This document shows positions 26,112 through 35,996 of a stretch of DNA of 64,000 bases, piece by piece; the stretch's first letter is position 1, and every line of letters begins with the position of its first letter. Under the pieces are notes generated by a model. That model saw nothing but the letters and a program-made list of their open reading frames with translations. It ran no database searches and was not told the origin of the DNA. The DNA comes from Planctomycetota bacterium (GTDB taxonomy: Bacteria > Planctomycetota > Phycisphaerae > Sedimentisphaerales > Anaerobacaceae). The stretch is from assembly GCA_019456145.1 (NCBI GenBank), contig VRUL01000011.1:1-64000 (forward strand), in the 5' to 3' direction. The translations under genes and the position numbers were made by a program.

Positions 26112-27434
26112 TTACTTTCCCCCCCCCACTTTCCTGCTTATTACCTCACGAATCTCTTTATTTATCCTGACACTACACCACTGCTGACCGCACATAGTAC
26201 AGTAATCGGCAGAGGGTAATTCGTCTGTATCAATCTCTTTACAAGCCTCGCGGTGCATTGCTTCGGCTGTGTGTGGGTCAAGCGATTCATCGAAGTGCGC
26301 CCTCCAGTCCAGATTGGCCCGCGCTATGCTCAGTCTTTTATCCTGCTCGGCAGCGCCTTTTAAGCCGCGGGCAACATCCGCGGCGTGTGCCGCGATTTTC
26401 GCTGCAATTACTCCTGCCCGGACATCATCGGCGTTCGGCAGGCCCAGATGCTCTCTCGGCGTAACATAGCACAAAAACGATGCGCCGTAAAAAGCGGCGG
26501 CAGTTCCGCCTATCGCTGATGTGATATGGTCGTAGCCGGGTGCAATATCAGTAACAAGCGGGCCAAGAACATAGAACGGAGCGCCTCGGCAAATTTGCTC
26601 CTGGATTTCCATATTGTGTTGTATCTGGTCAAACGGAACATGACCGGGACCTTCGACCATTACCTGACAGTCCCTCTCCTGCGCCCTCTGCGTAAGCTCT
26701 CCCAATGTTTTCAACTCTGCTATTTGGGCCTGGTCGGTGGCATCGGCGATGCAGCCGGGACGAAGGCCGTCACCAAGAGAAAAACAGACATCATATTCGA
26801 CCATTATGTCACACAAATCTTCGAACATTTCATACAGGGGATTCTGCTTATTGTGATATACCATCCACTTGGCTAATAACGCCCCGCCTCGGCTGACCAA
26901 ACCTGCTACGCGCTTTTCAAGCAAGCCCAGATGTTCTTTTAGTACGCCGGCGTGAATGGTGAAAAAATCAACGCCTTGTTTGGCCTGTTTTTCGACAATT
27001 TCGAGGATTATTTTGCTATCAATATCCTCTACATTTCTGCCTTCTATGATCTGATAGATTGGCACCGTTCCGAACGGTACTGGGCACAGGGCTAACAATT
27101 TTTCGCGGGTAGCATCAAGGTCCCCACCGGTGCTCAGGTCCATAATCGCGTCGGCACCGGCGGCCAGTGCAGCCTGCATCTTTTCAATTTCAGCCTCTAC
27201 GCAAGGGCGGACACTACTTGTGCCGATATTCGCATTTACCTTTGTGCCAAGTAGTCGGCCTATACCGCATGGCGCCAGATTAGTTTTAAGGTGCAGCCTG
27301 TTCGCAGGTATTACCAGCCGACCGGCAGCAATCTCATCACGAACAAGCGTAGCATCGAGGTTTTCAGTCTCGGCGACAAATTTGACCTGGTCGCTAATTG
27401 TCCCTGCTCTGGCCGCCTGTAATTGTGTTGCCAT
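26112..27434 (-). CDS. thiC: Phosphomethylpyrimidine synthase (HMP-P synthase)
   Basis: 440 aa, the short bacterial form without the N-terminal extension. This radical-SAM enzyme converts aminoimidazole ribotide to HMP phosphate in thiamine synthesis. Visible are KVNANIGTSS (about residues 66-75), MDLSTGGDL, GDGLRPG (about 223), VEGPGHVP, and the C-terminal cluster motif CTMCGQQWC (about 414-422), which binds the 4Fe-4S cluster. A TPP riboswitch lies 165 bases upstream, so the gene should be repressed when thiamine pyrophosphate is high. Shine-Dalgarno is weak (A/G-rich). Confidence 0.97.
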   Translation of the reverse strand: MATQLQAARAGTISDQVKFVAETENLDATLVRDEIAAGRLVIPANRLHLKTNLAPCGIGRLLGTKVNANIGTSSVRPCVEAEIEKMQAALAAGADAIMDLSTGGDLDATREKLLALCPVPFGTVPIYQIIEGRNVEDIDSKIILEIVEKQAKQGVDFFTIHAGVLKEHLGLLEKRVAGLVSRGGALLAKWMVYHNKQNPLYEMFEDLCDIMVEYDVCFSLGDGLRPGCIADATDQAQIAELKTLGELTQRAQERDCQVMVEGPGHVPFDQIQHNMEIQEQICRGAPFYVLGPLVTDIAPGYDHITSAIGGTAAAFYGASFLCYVTPREHLGLPNADDVRAGVIAAKIAAHAADVARGLKGAAEQDKRLSIARANLDWRAHFDESLDPHTAEAMHREACKEIDTDELPSADYCTMCGQQWCSVRINKEIREVISRKVGGGK

Positions 27435-27460
27435 TCTTTTTCTTTTTTATTTTTGCCGCA

Positions 27461-27525
27461 GTTTAGCCCCGCCACCTGTGGGCGGGGGTCCTCTCCCCGT
27501 TTAGCCCCGAAGCCTGCTTCAGGGG
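27461..27525 (-). repeat. Two tandem GGACCCC/GGGGCTAAAC palindromes in the thiC leader
   Basis: Two related hairpins, each framed by GGACCCC and GGGGCTAAAC on the minus strand, have inner stems GAAGC/GCTTC and CCCGCC/GGCGGG. They lie between riboswitch and start codon and could act as an expression platform or be copies of a dispersed element. Confidence 0.55.
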
Positions 27526-27599
27526 TCCTTTCCTAATCTTCATCTCTTTCATATTCGAACTATTTATGAAATACTGTAATACGTCTTACTTCTAACGGC

Positions 27600-27682
27600 G
27601 TCATCGCCTTCTCCGGCAATTGTCCTGGTCAGGTTCAAAGGGTTTTTTCTCAGGCCCACTGTCAGCAAGCCACCCCTAACAA
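27600..27682 (-). promoter_or_regulatory. TPP riboswitch (thi box)
   Basis: Read on the minus strand the segment shows the conserved order AGGGGTGGC, TTGCTGACAG, GGGCCTGAGAA, ACCCTTTGAACCTGA, CCAGG, and CAATTGCCGG. These match the pyrimidine- and pyrophosphate-sensing arms of the TPP aptamer. It sits upstream of thiC, its most usual partner. Confidence 0.93.
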
Positions 27683-27902
27683 ACTGTTTCTTATTATAAC
27701 CCATTGCCTCTGGCAATCAAGGGAATGTCGATATTAACTATATCCCGGATTTCCCATCTAAACAGTTGCAGAGAAAGTGAAATTTGATAGTATAGATATC
27801 ATAGAGGGCATTTTATCAGGTATTTCATATCAGAAAAGTGGCTTGGCGACGTAGCTAAGCAAAAATATGCAATGCCATGCCATATGGGAAATTTCAGTTA
27901 CA

Positions 27903-30866
27903 ATGAAAGTTCAGCAATTATTTTATGCTTTGTCTGCTATAATCTTATCGGCAGGGCTATTCGGGATAGACCAAACGTACTTAGCGGATGCAGCATCGGG
28001 CAATTCGGTCTCTCCACTGAAAAACGCGACGGCAGTTTGGGATTTTGCACGAACCAAAGATCCGACCTTGAAGGTTCATGGAGATGTCCAGACCGGCATC
28101 AAGCTCAATGGCCCGGATCGAGCCGCGTCACTTGAACGTGGAGGTGACGGATATGTTGCCCGATTCCGTGGTGGATATTTGACCACGATTTCGGAAAAAC
28201 CGATTCAACTTACCGGTAAAAATGCTTCGATTTGCTTGCGTTTACGCGATACGTCCGAACAGTGGAACACAGGTTTGCTGGCAACAGCCAACCCTCAAGA
28301 CAGGCTTGCTAATTTGATTTACGCCAACCAAACCGACCTGTTTTACCGATGGCGTACAACGCCGGCCTGGGAGCGAGTAAGAGGAATTCGAGCACCGAGT
28401 GTGAGTTACACGGCCCGCGGAACTTACGGTACTTACGGTTTCAACGGGGAAAGAAACGACGCCCATGACCTGCTCGAGTATAAGGCCGGGCAGTGGACCT
28501 GTTCGGTCATTCGTCTGTATGAGGATGGCAAAGTCATCGTTTCAGATCAGGGTGGTCGGGCCCAGAAGATGATCGACATCAAACTTCAGAACATCTGTGC
28601 CGACGCTTTCTATATTGGCTCAAAATCGGGGGCGTCCGAATTCCTCAATGGTCAAGTCGCTGAAATCCTGGTTTACAACAGGCCTCTGACAGAAGACGAG
28701 ACGAAGAAAATCATTAGCGGTCTTCTGTCCAGGTGGAACCTGGCAGCGTTGACAGCGCCTGCGAAGCTCGCCATCCCGGCCAATGGACTGGTTCTCCATC
28801 TGGACGCAACACAGGTACAAGCAGCCGGCAATGGAAGGGTTTCGCTCTGGAAGGATCTCTCCGGCCGGGGCAACGACATGAAGCAGGCCCTTTCCGAACG
28901 AATGCCGAAACGAGTGGACAACACCCTCGGGAATCTGCCGGCGATACGTTTTCATAATAGCCAATTCCTGCGGGGCCCGGCGGTGCTCGCCGAAGGCGAC
29001 GATAGTATTTCGATCGTCGCTCTTTGGCGTCGCGACCACCTGACCGGCTCGGAGATCATTTGTGAGCAGAATACCCCCAACATCCGGGCAGGACGTCGCG
29101 CCTCACTGTTGGCACAAGGGATCAGCATGTACAACAGCAACAACTTTATGGACGGTGTGCTGCCCATCAGCGCGCCTGTCGACTGCTTTGGTCGGAATGG
29201 CTGGCACGATGTGGTTGTCCGATTCGCCGACACCGTCGTGGAACTCTATGTCGATGGCGTCCTGATCGACGAAGAATGGCCACACGGAACGCTGCACCGG
29301 TTCGCCGGCCCGTTCATCATCGGTGCCGGCTTTTCTGCCGACGGGAAAGTGGATGCGGGCTTTACGGGCCAAATCGATCATATGGCGTTTTGGAATCGCG
29401 CGCTCAGTGCCCGGGAGATAACCGCGCTGAGCGGCGGCGAAAAGGTTGTCGAAAAACGGGACCTCGAAATACTGGGGCCGAAGGATATTCGCATCCAGTA
29501 CTTCAAACCCCGGGGCAAGGCCTTTGCAGGGGACGCCCTGCCTTTCTACAGCGACGGTACGTTTCACATGGTCTACCTCTTCGACCGTCGTCACCATGCC
29601 AGCAAGTGGGGCAGGGGAGCGCATCAGTTTGCTCACCTCAGCAGTCGCGACCTGAGCCACTGGCGCCAACACCCGTTGGCGGTGCCCATTGCAAAACAGT
29701 GGGAGAACTCCATGGGAACCTGCTGCATCATCAAGAGCCCCAGGGACAACAAATTCTACGCGTTCTACACCGACTGCGGAGGACGTGCCGAGTATCTCGA
29801 CAAACCACATGTTGGCAATGCGATATTCTCTTCGGTCAGCGAAGACGGCATCCACTTCAGGAAGGATTTCAAAGTCTTGATTGAAGGGCATGACTGCGAA
29901 GTGTTCTTTGATAAGAAAACAGACCACTTTTACATGGTGCGACACGGCACTCATCTGACCCGGTCGAAAGAGCTGAAGGATTTTCATAAATGGGAGCCCG
30001 TTGAGAACTTTGTTGTGCGCAAACCCGGCACTTCAAATGAATGCCCGGACTTTTTCCAGTGGAACGGCTGGTACTATTTTCTACTGGGCCGAAATGCTAT
30101 CTGGAAGTCCCGCAGCATGCTTGGCCCCTGGGAAGAGACAACGCCTGTAGTTTACGAAGGCCTGATGGTTCCCAAAGTGGCCGCCTTCAAAGCCAACCGA
30201 AGAATCATGGCCGGATTTGTCAGTTGGCCCGGCTGGGGAGGCAACCTGGCCGTACGGGAACTCGTGTGGTACAAGGACGGTACCCTGGGTGTCAAGTGGC
30301 CTCGGGAAGTAGTACCACAAAGCGGTCCGGCACTTGACCTTGCTTTTGAGGCGGTAACCGGCGGCTCATCCCGTGAGGGCATGGCGATAAGTGTCAAAGC
30401 AAAAGAGACTCTGGAAATAGGTATGCTAAAAAAGGTGCCGACAGATGTATATATCTCGATGATTGTAAAGCCGCAGCCGGGCGTGAAATGCTTTGGACTC
30501 GCCTTTCACGGTGCAGGCAGGTATCAAAAAGGACGTGAACTTCGTTTTGAGCCGGCTAAGGAACGTGTGCAGTTCGGCAATCTATGGAACGGCAAGCTGG
30601 CAAAGGTCTCGAAGGGCCAAACGCACAGCGCCGCCGACTTCGCTATAGCAGATGTGAAAGGCCTGGACAAGCCGTTCAAACTGGAGATTATTGTCAAAAA
30701 AAACCGGATAATCGATATCTGCATTGATGATCGCCGGACGATAATCAACCGTGTCAGCAGGATAGAAGGAGACCGTCTCTTCTTCTTCGCACAGAACGGC
30801 GATGTGACGTTTGAGAATATCGAGGTGCGGCCTCTGTTGCACAAAGATCATCCATTCGGTTATTAG
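27903..30866 (+). CDS. Secreted LamG-containing GH32-like glycosidase
   Basis: About 987 aa from the ATG at 27903, which starts the signal peptide (QQLFYALSAIILSAGLF); the frame is open 12 codons further. Two LamG/concanavalin-like domains cover about residues 45-285 and 290-510. A five-bladed propeller of the GH32/GH43 type follows at about 520-790: AGDALPFYSDGTFHMVYLFD near the nucleophile site, GHDCEVFF, and ECPDFF with the likely acid/base Glu. A beta-sandwich ends the protein. GH32 enzymes cut fructans or related beta-fructosides; the actual substrate is unknown. It stands alone in the plus direction. Confidence 0.75.
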   Translation: MKVQQLFYALSAIILSAGLFGIDQTYLADAASGNSVSPLKNATAVWDFARTKDPTLKVHGDVQTGIKLNGPDRAASLERGGDGYVARFRGGYLTTISEKPIQLTGKNASICLRLRDTSEQWNTGLLATANPQDRLANLIYANQTDLFYRWRTTPAWERVRGIRAPSVSYTARGTYGTYGFNGERNDAHDLLEYKAGQWTCSVIRLYEDGKVIVSDQGGRAQKMIDIKLQNICADAFYIGSKSGASEFLNGQVAEILVYNRPLTEDETKKIISGLLSRWNLAALTAPAKLAIPANGLVLHLDATQVQAAGNGRVSLWKDLSGRGNDMKQALSERMPKRVDNTLGNLPAIRFHNSQFLRGPAVLAEGDDSISIVALWRRDHLTGSEIICEQNTPNIRAGRRASLLAQGISMYNSNNFMDGVLPISAPVDCFGRNGWHDVVVRFADTVVELYVDGVLIDEEWPHGTLHRFAGPFIIGAGFSADGKVDAGFTGQIDHMAFWNRALSAREITALSGGEKVVEKRDLEILGPKDIRIQYFKPRGKAFAGDALPFYSDGTFHMVYLFDRRHHASKWGRGAHQFAHLSSRDLSHWRQHPLAVPIAKQWENSMGTCCIIKSPRDNKFYAFYTDCGGRAEYLDKPHVGNAIFSSVSEDGIHFRKDFKVLIEGHDCEVFFDKKTDHFYMVRHGTHLTRSKELKDFHKWEPVENFVVRKPGTSNECPDFFQWNGWYYFLLGRNAIWKSRSMLGPWEETTPVVYEGLMVPKVAAFKANRRIMAGFVSWPGWGGNLAVRELVWYKDGTLGVKWPREVVPQSGPALDLAFEAVTGGSSREGMAISVKAKETLEIGMLKKVPTDVYISMIVKPQPGVKCFGLAFHGAGRYQKGRELRFEPAKERVQFGNLWNGKLAKVSKGQTHSAADFAIADVKGLDKPFKLEIIVKKNRIIDICIDDRRTIINRVSRIEGDRLFFFAQNGDVTFENIEVRPLLHKDHPFGY

Positions 30867-30966
30867 AACACCACCCTCAAACAGGCCCAACACTTCCTAA
30901 ACTCAACAAGTTCCTGGATAAAAAAACTATATAAGAAGGAAGCTATCCCTCGTACCAGGTCCACTA

Positions 30967-32124
30967 TCAAGGAATCTGCAAAAAGACATAAACGCCCTTC
31001 TTGTTTGAGGTAACAATGTCCCATTTGCCATCGTTATTCATGTGGGTCACTTCAAATTGCGTTCCCACACCGGAGTTGTCGTCTATTTTATGCGGAATAT
31101 ACTCAACCACGCTTTTCGCTGGCCGACTCAGTTCAAACCAGTAGAGAACCGCAGGATCCTTGCCGCCGGGGTCTTTACCCTGGTGAGCAAAATATCGCTT
31201 GCCGGTGACCAGGTCCTTAAGGCCGTCCCCGTTGATATCAACTAATCGAATCGCGTGGGGCTGAGAAAATTTGTCGTATATCACATGCTGCTTGAATTTT
31301 GGGTCGTCATCCCCGGGAAGTTGTTCAAACCACCAAATGCCATAGTTGTGGGCAGAACTGGAGATTATATCGCTGTCGCCGTCACCATCGATGTCATAGA
31401 CGAGCATGTCCGCGCAGCCCGGGCCTAATTTGGCCGCGTGCCACTTCCAGTCCTTCTGTGTGCGGTCTTTGGGAGCTTCCCACCAGCCTGAGGTAAAGAT
31501 CACATCGTTTCGGCCGTCGCCATTGACGTCGCCACAGCCCAGGCCATGGCTGTAACGTTCCGTGCCCGGTGCTTTCGGGCCGGCGACTACGTGCATGTCC
31601 CACAGGCCTTCAATATCTTTCGGCACGCTGAACCAGGCCATTAGCCCTTCAGGGCGAACAGCAAAGAGCAGGACGGGTTGGGCGTTGCCTAACAAATCGA
31701 CATACAACGGCGTCTCGTTACATGCGCTCTTGACAACTATTCGCTCTTTCCAGTGGCCGGTTTTGCCCTTCGGATTCTCATACCATCGGCAAGGCTCGCC
31801 GGGCATCCCGATGACAATCGAATCGATCCAGCCGTCACCGTTGATATCCTGAGCGAAGTTGGCAAAGCACTGGCTGTACCCTTTTGTGCCGTCATATTGG
31901 CCCACAGTCCGAATCTCGTGCACCTTCCAATCAGGGGCCGAATACCATACATCGCCGGCCAGTACATCAATCTTACCATCACGATTGATGTCTCCAACCG
32001 CAACACCCTCGGCGCGAAAGGTTTTGTCCACGACGATTTTTTCGAAGCGCACCTCCCCTGCCGATGCCGGCACATCGGCCAACAGTCCCAATAAAACCAA
32101 TAGAAGCATTCTTTTTGTCTTCAT
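30967..32124 (-). CDS. Secreted VCBS/FG-GAP repeat protein
   Basis: 385 aa with a signal peptide (MLLLVLLGLLADVPASA). It contains five or so beta-propeller repeats with calcium-binding-like loops: VGDINRDGKIDVL, AQDINGDGWID, CGDVNGDGRND, VYDIDGDGDSD, LVDINGDGLKD and MNNDGKWDIVTS. Such propellers act as lectin-like or protein-binding modules on planctomycete surfaces. AGGAGGT precedes the ATG. It is convergent with the GH32-like gene. Confidence 0.85.
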   Translation of the reverse strand: MKTKRMLLLVLLGLLADVPASAGEVRFEKIVVDKTFRAEGVAVGDINRDGKIDVLAGDVWYSAPDWKVHEIRTVGQYDGTKGYSQCFANFAQDINGDGWIDSIVIGMPGEPCRWYENPKGKTGHWKERIVVKSACNETPLYVDLLGNAQPVLLFAVRPEGLMAWFSVPKDIEGLWDMHVVAGPKAPGTERYSHGLGCGDVNGDGRNDVIFTSGWWEAPKDRTQKDWKWHAAKLGPGCADMLVYDIDGDGDSDIISSSAHNYGIWWFEQLPGDDDPKFKQHVIYDKFSQPHAIRLVDINGDGLKDLVTGKRYFAHQGKDPGGKDPAVLYWFELSRPAKSVVEYIPHKIDDNSGVGTQFEVTHMNNDGKWDIVTSNKKGVYVFLQIP

Positions 32125-32250
32125 CCTGACCTCCTATTTCAAACATGGATAGTAAACAGGTTTTTTCTGATTATTGCGTATATCGTATTGTGTAATGAGT
32201 GAAATGTAAAGTAAAAAATTGGCGAATTCCGTGGTTTCAGTTCTTAGCTT

Positions 32251-33357
32251 TTATCTTATGTGAGCCAGCATAGGCGAATGTGGACAATTACGGGTCAATA
32301 TCCTGCAGCCGGTTTCGGTCACAAGAATATCATCTTCTATTCGCACGCCTAATTTACCGGGGATATATACCCCCGGCTCAATCGTGATAACCTCACCTGC
32401 TCTGAGCCTGCCCTTTCCGTCAGCCTTGAGGAAAGGTGATTCGTGGATTTCCAAACCGAAGCCGTGTCCTGTCCCGTGGCCGTAAACAGGTAAATCGTAT
32501 TTGCTAATCACTCTCCTGGCAGCAGCATCAACTTGTACTATTTCGACGCCGGCCTTTACTGTTTTTATTGCCGCGGCCTGGGCCTGCTGCACTGCGTCAT
32601 AAACCTTTTCAAAGAAGCGGGTTGGTTTACCCACCGCAAACGACCTGGTAATATCACTGCAATAGCCTTTGTACCTTGCCCCGAAATCTATCAATACCGT
32701 ATCTCTTTTCCTGAGCTTTCTCTTGCTCGGCTGATGATGTGGACGCGATGCGTTTGGACCAAAGGCAACGATTGTCTCGAAGCTGTTTGTCGCCCCTAAC
32801 CTGCGAATTTGAAAATCGAGCACCCCGGCCAATTCACATTCGGTTACGCCCGGCTTTATACACCCCAGGATTTGCTCAAGGGCTTTTGCAGATATTGAAG
32901 CCGCTGCCTTGATAGCGGCAATTTCGCTGTTGTCCTTTATCCTGCGAACCGATTCGATGATATCGGCAGTTGTTTTGAGCCGAAGCTTTACGCGTTTTTT
33001 CAACGCCTCGAAAGCGGCGACCGAGGTGGCCTTCTCGACAGCAACCGTTCGCATCGATTTCAGCTTCTTGCATAGTTTAGCTACAGCTTCAGCCAGGGAA
33101 TCTTTTCTCTGGATTATCCTGCAGCCAATACATTCTGTCTGCGCCTGTTCGATATATCTGCTGTCGGTCAAAAGATAAACCGCCCTTTTAGTAATTACGG
33201 CCCAGCTATCGTCACCCATAAAACCGGTTGTATAAGTCACATTGGCCGGCTTTGTTACTAAGAGACAATCTATCTTTTTTTTATTCAACTCTCGGCGAAC
33301 CGCTTTTATACGTTTTCCTATCTGTTCTCTGTTCATCGAGACTTTTGCCTGTCGCAT
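32251..33357 (-). CDS. M24-family metallopeptidase (Xaa-Pro aminopeptidase-like)
   Basis: About 368 aa. The N-terminal creatinase-like domain (about 1-130) is followed by the pita-bread catalytic domain. Metal ligands are visible: DFGARYKGYCSDITR (two Asp), GTGHGFGLEIHE (His), EPGVY (Glu) and RIEDDILV (Glu). It removes N-terminal residues before proline in the cytoplasm. The start is uncertain: the ATG at 33357 is chosen, with 33336 (MNREQIGKR) and a TTG at 33369 as alternatives. It begins just after the pectate lyase stop and may share its transcript. Confidence 0.9.
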   Translation of the reverse strand: MRQAKVSMNREQIGKRIKAVRRELNKKKIDCLLVTKPANVTYTTGFMGDDSWAVITKRAVYLLTDSRYIEQAQTECIGCRIIQRKDSLAEAVAKLCKKLKSMRTVAVEKATSVAAFEALKKRVKLRLKTTADIIESVRRIKDNSEIAAIKAAASISAKALEQILGCIKPGVTECELAGVLDFQIRRLGATNSFETIVAFGPNASRPHHQPSKRKLRKRDTVLIDFGARYKGYCSDITRSFAVGKPTRFFEKVYDAVQQAQAAAIKTVKAGVEIVQVDAAARRVISKYDLPVYGHGTGHGFGLEIHESPFLKADGKGRLRAGEVITIEPGVYIPGKLGVRIEDDILVTETGCRILTRNCPHSPMLAHIR

Positions 33358-33372
33358 TCTGTTTTCCAATTC

Positions 33373-34494
33373 TCAGTTTTCAAGTACGTTTTTATTCGGG
33401 GCCCACTTTTTCTGCCATGCCGGGTAGTCTTTAGCCAGCAACCCTGCCGGTCCGCGGCCGTACCAGGAATAACCGGTCCGCCGTTCATGTTCAATCTCAG
33501 CCAGGCTGTACTTTATCTTACCATCGCGGCCGCAGAAGAGTGGTCGGTTGGTCCCTATCTGGTAGAAGCGCGCCCATATTGGAGGGGCCGTTGTGTCCTT
33601 GATGATGACCTTATCATAACCTCTCTCCGACTTGTCGGGTTTATTAATCTGGCGAATACCGGTAAGCTTGACGTGGTCGAGCCAGGCGACGGCACTGTGT
33701 ATGGCCTCGACGATTTCCTCAGCAGGATTGTCAATGCTCATAAGGAACCTGACGATGCCAATGCTCTCGCCGCCACAAATTGATATCTTCTCATAAGTGC
33801 GAGCTGGCCTGGGTTCAAAAGTTTTTTCATCGTGCTGTTGACACCAGGCGGTGCGCCTGCTGTTAACGACGATTTGACACTTCAGGATACACTCGATGCC
33901 TTTTTGGACAGCTTTTTTAGCCTTTCTTCTCCGGCCCTCATCCACAAACATATATCCGGGCTTTTTTTCTGCTATATCCCGCAGAACACTCATTGCGCCA
34001 ATCATGGCCCCATCATTAAATGTTATGTACCTGGAATAGCCGCTGGGATTTGGGTATCGCTGCGGCCAGCCGCCGTTGTCGTACTGGGCCTCAAACAAGT
34101 AGTCCACACCCATGAGTAAGCCCTTTTTGAAACGTTCGCGCCTGGTGGCATCATAAACTTTGGCCAGGTATCTTATCTGCGTGTGGGTAGCGCCGTTGTC
34201 AAGGATGGAATCCTGCCTGTTCTTACTGCTGCGAAGGAGGGCCTTATCACCATCGCTCAAGACACGTGCCATGTCAATACCTTTGGCCCAACCGCCCGTG
34301 CTGCGCTGATACAGCAATACATTCTCGGCGATACGAATCGCCTCGTCGCCGGCGTAAAATTCGCCCCTTTGAGAGAGGCAGCGGCTCCAGGAGATAGTTA
34401 TGGCAGGCTTTTTCCCACCCTGCGCACCAAATACTATTGCCGCCGTAAACAAACACAGCAAACACATCATCATCCGGCTTAAGGTTATTTTCAT
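33373..34494 (-). CDS. Secreted pectate lyase, PL10 family
   Basis: About 373 aa from the ATG at 34494, chosen because AAAGGA precedes it and a signal peptide (MMMCLLCLFTAAIVFG) follows; the frame is open 42 codons higher. PL10 lyases cut polygalacturonate by beta-elimination in an alpha/alpha barrel fold. Typical pieces are GGWAKGIDMA (about 50), SILDNGATHTQIRYLAKVY (about 85-103), AQYDNGGWPQRYP (about 125-137), WCQQHDEKTFEPRPARTYE with the likely catalytic Asp/Arg, and GYSWYGRGPAGLL. It supports pectin use together with the sugar locus further on. Confidence 0.92.
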   Translation of the reverse strand: MKITLSRMMMCLLCLFTAAIVFGAQGGKKPAITISWSRCLSQRGEFYAGDEAIRIAENVLLYQRSTGGWAKGIDMARVLSDGDKALLRSSKNRQDSILDNGATHTQIRYLAKVYDATRRERFKKGLLMGVDYLFEAQYDNGGWPQRYPNPSGYSRYITFNDGAMIGAMSVLRDIAEKKPGYMFVDEGRRRKAKKAVQKGIECILKCQIVVNSRRTAWCQQHDEKTFEPRPARTYEKISICGGESIGIVRFLMSIDNPAEEIVEAIHSAVAWLDHVKLTGIRQINKPDKSERGYDKVIIKDTTAPPIWARFYQIGTNRPLFCGRDGKIKYSLAEIEHERRTGYSWYGRGPAGLLAKDYPAWQKKWAPNKNVLEN

Positions 34495-34731
34495 ACTTAT
34501 TCCTTTCCAGGACTTGCGTTTTCCTTTTGTATCTGTCCCTGAAAACTTAGAGTCTCTATACAATTGATAACAACATCTTATCAAAAAATAAAGCTTTTTT
34601 GCTGGGCCTTCATTTCCCACTCACCAATTGGGCTGCCCTCGGCCGCTATCGGTTTTTATCTTGTCGAAACCGTTCTTTGCCATTACAATAGCGTAGTCCT
34701 TTCGCTTTATCTTGAAATTAGTGGTTAATCT

Positions 34732-35934
34732 ATGCTATTGATATTACCTTTTCGAACGAATATCCGGACGTGGCGGACCCCATACGCAAATTACGCCCTG
34801 ATCGCCATTAACTTAATTATTTTCTTTTTGACCTGGGGTCCCCATCGCGACATTATAGCCGGTCAACTTGTGAAAGTGCCGATTCACCACTCGGTCGAGC
34901 GATTCATGCTCGTCCCCAACAATTGGCATCTCCAGCAGTTTCTCAGTTACGCCTTTTTGCACGGCGGTATTTGGCACGTAATCGGCAATATGTTCTTTTT
35001 GTATGTCTTTGGCAATAATGTCAACGACAAGCTCGGCCACCCTGGTTATCTGGCTTTATATATGGCTGGTGCGGTGTTCAGCGGCATAGGTCATACGGTT
35101 TTTCATTCATCTTCACCTATACCTACCCTGGGAGCCAGCGGGGCCGTAGCGGCGGTAACCGGTGCTTATCTGGCTCTGTATCCCCAGACTTTGCTTACAG
35201 TTCTTTACTGGCTGTTCTTTTTTATTGGCACGATGGAAATTCCCGCCTTGTATTTTATCGGTTTTAAGCTGATTTTTTGGGACAATATGTACTTAAGACA
35301 AATTCCCAATGTTGCTTATGATGCGCACCTTTCAGGCTATGCTTTCGGCGTCTTGGCCATATTAGTTATGCTCGCCACCGGTGTGATTACCGGCAGCAGT
35401 CTCGACCTGTGGGCAATGATAAAACAATGGAATCGGCGCCGTCAGCATCGCGATTCTGTTTCGAGCGGTTACGACCCGTTTAGCGGCCAGACAATGACTA
35501 AGAAAATAAAAGTCAAGGAAGTTAAGAAGACAGCCGCTCAACAGCAGCAGGAGGATAAAATTGCGCATCTTCGTAATGAAATTTCCAGCAGGATTGCTCA
35601 GCGCAACATGCCGGCCGCGGCAAAAGTTTATTTGGATATTATGGATCTCGATAGTAAGCAGATTCTGCCTCGCCAGTATCTACTGGATATCGCCAATCAG
35701 CTTGCCAGTGACAATAATCCGGACCAGGCGGCCCAAGCGTACGAACAGTTTTTAACGCACTACAGCAAATACGAATATGTCGAGCAGGTCGAGTTGATGC
35801 TGGGAATATTATATTCGAGATATCTCCAAAAGCCCGAACTGGCGGCAAAGCATCTTCAAGCCGCGGTCAAAAAGCTCTCAGACCCCGGCCAACTCAAAAT
35901 GTGTCAGGAAGAACTGGAAAAATTAAAAAAGTAA
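34732..35934 (+). CDS. Rhomboid-family intramembrane serine protease with TPR-like C-terminal part
   Basis: 400 aa. The rhomboid core covers about residues 15-225: HGGIWHVIGNMFFLYVFG, the catalytic Ser in LGASGAVAAVTG (about 137-148) and the catalytic His in DAHLSGYAFG (about 200). Rhomboids cut other membrane proteins within the bilayer. A linker with basic and Gln-rich sequence is followed by helices at about 275-400 (RNMPAAAKVYLDIMD, PDQAAQAYEQFLTHY) that look like two or three TPR units in the cytoplasm. The Shine-Dalgarno is weak. A terminator lies at 36067. Confidence 0.9.
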   Translation: MLLILPFRTNIRTWRTPYANYALIAINLIIFFLTWGPHRDIIAGQLVKVPIHHSVERFMLVPNNWHLQQFLSYAFLHGGIWHVIGNMFFLYVFGNNVNDKLGHPGYLALYMAGAVFSGIGHTVFHSSSPIPTLGASGAVAAVTGAYLALYPQTLLTVLYWLFFFIGTMEIPALYFIGFKLIFWDNMYLRQIPNVAYDAHLSGYAFGVLAILVMLATGVITGSSLDLWAMIKQWNRRRQHRDSVSSGYDPFSGQTMTKKIKVKEVKKTAAQQQQEDKIAHLRNEISSRIAQRNMPAAAKVYLDIMDLDSKQILPRQYLLDIANQLASDNNPDQAAQAYEQFLTHYSKYEYVEQVELMLGILYSRYLQKPELAAKHLQAAVKKLSDPGQLKMCQEELEKLKK

Positions 35935-35996
35935 ACACACCCAGCCAAAGCCAAAAATTAAATCTTGCACTTCTCCGCATCCGAATCCACTTTGTT

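Noticed and set aside
29103..29987. 294-aa minus-strand ORF
   Set aside because: Antisense to the GH32-like gene, whose domains are clear.
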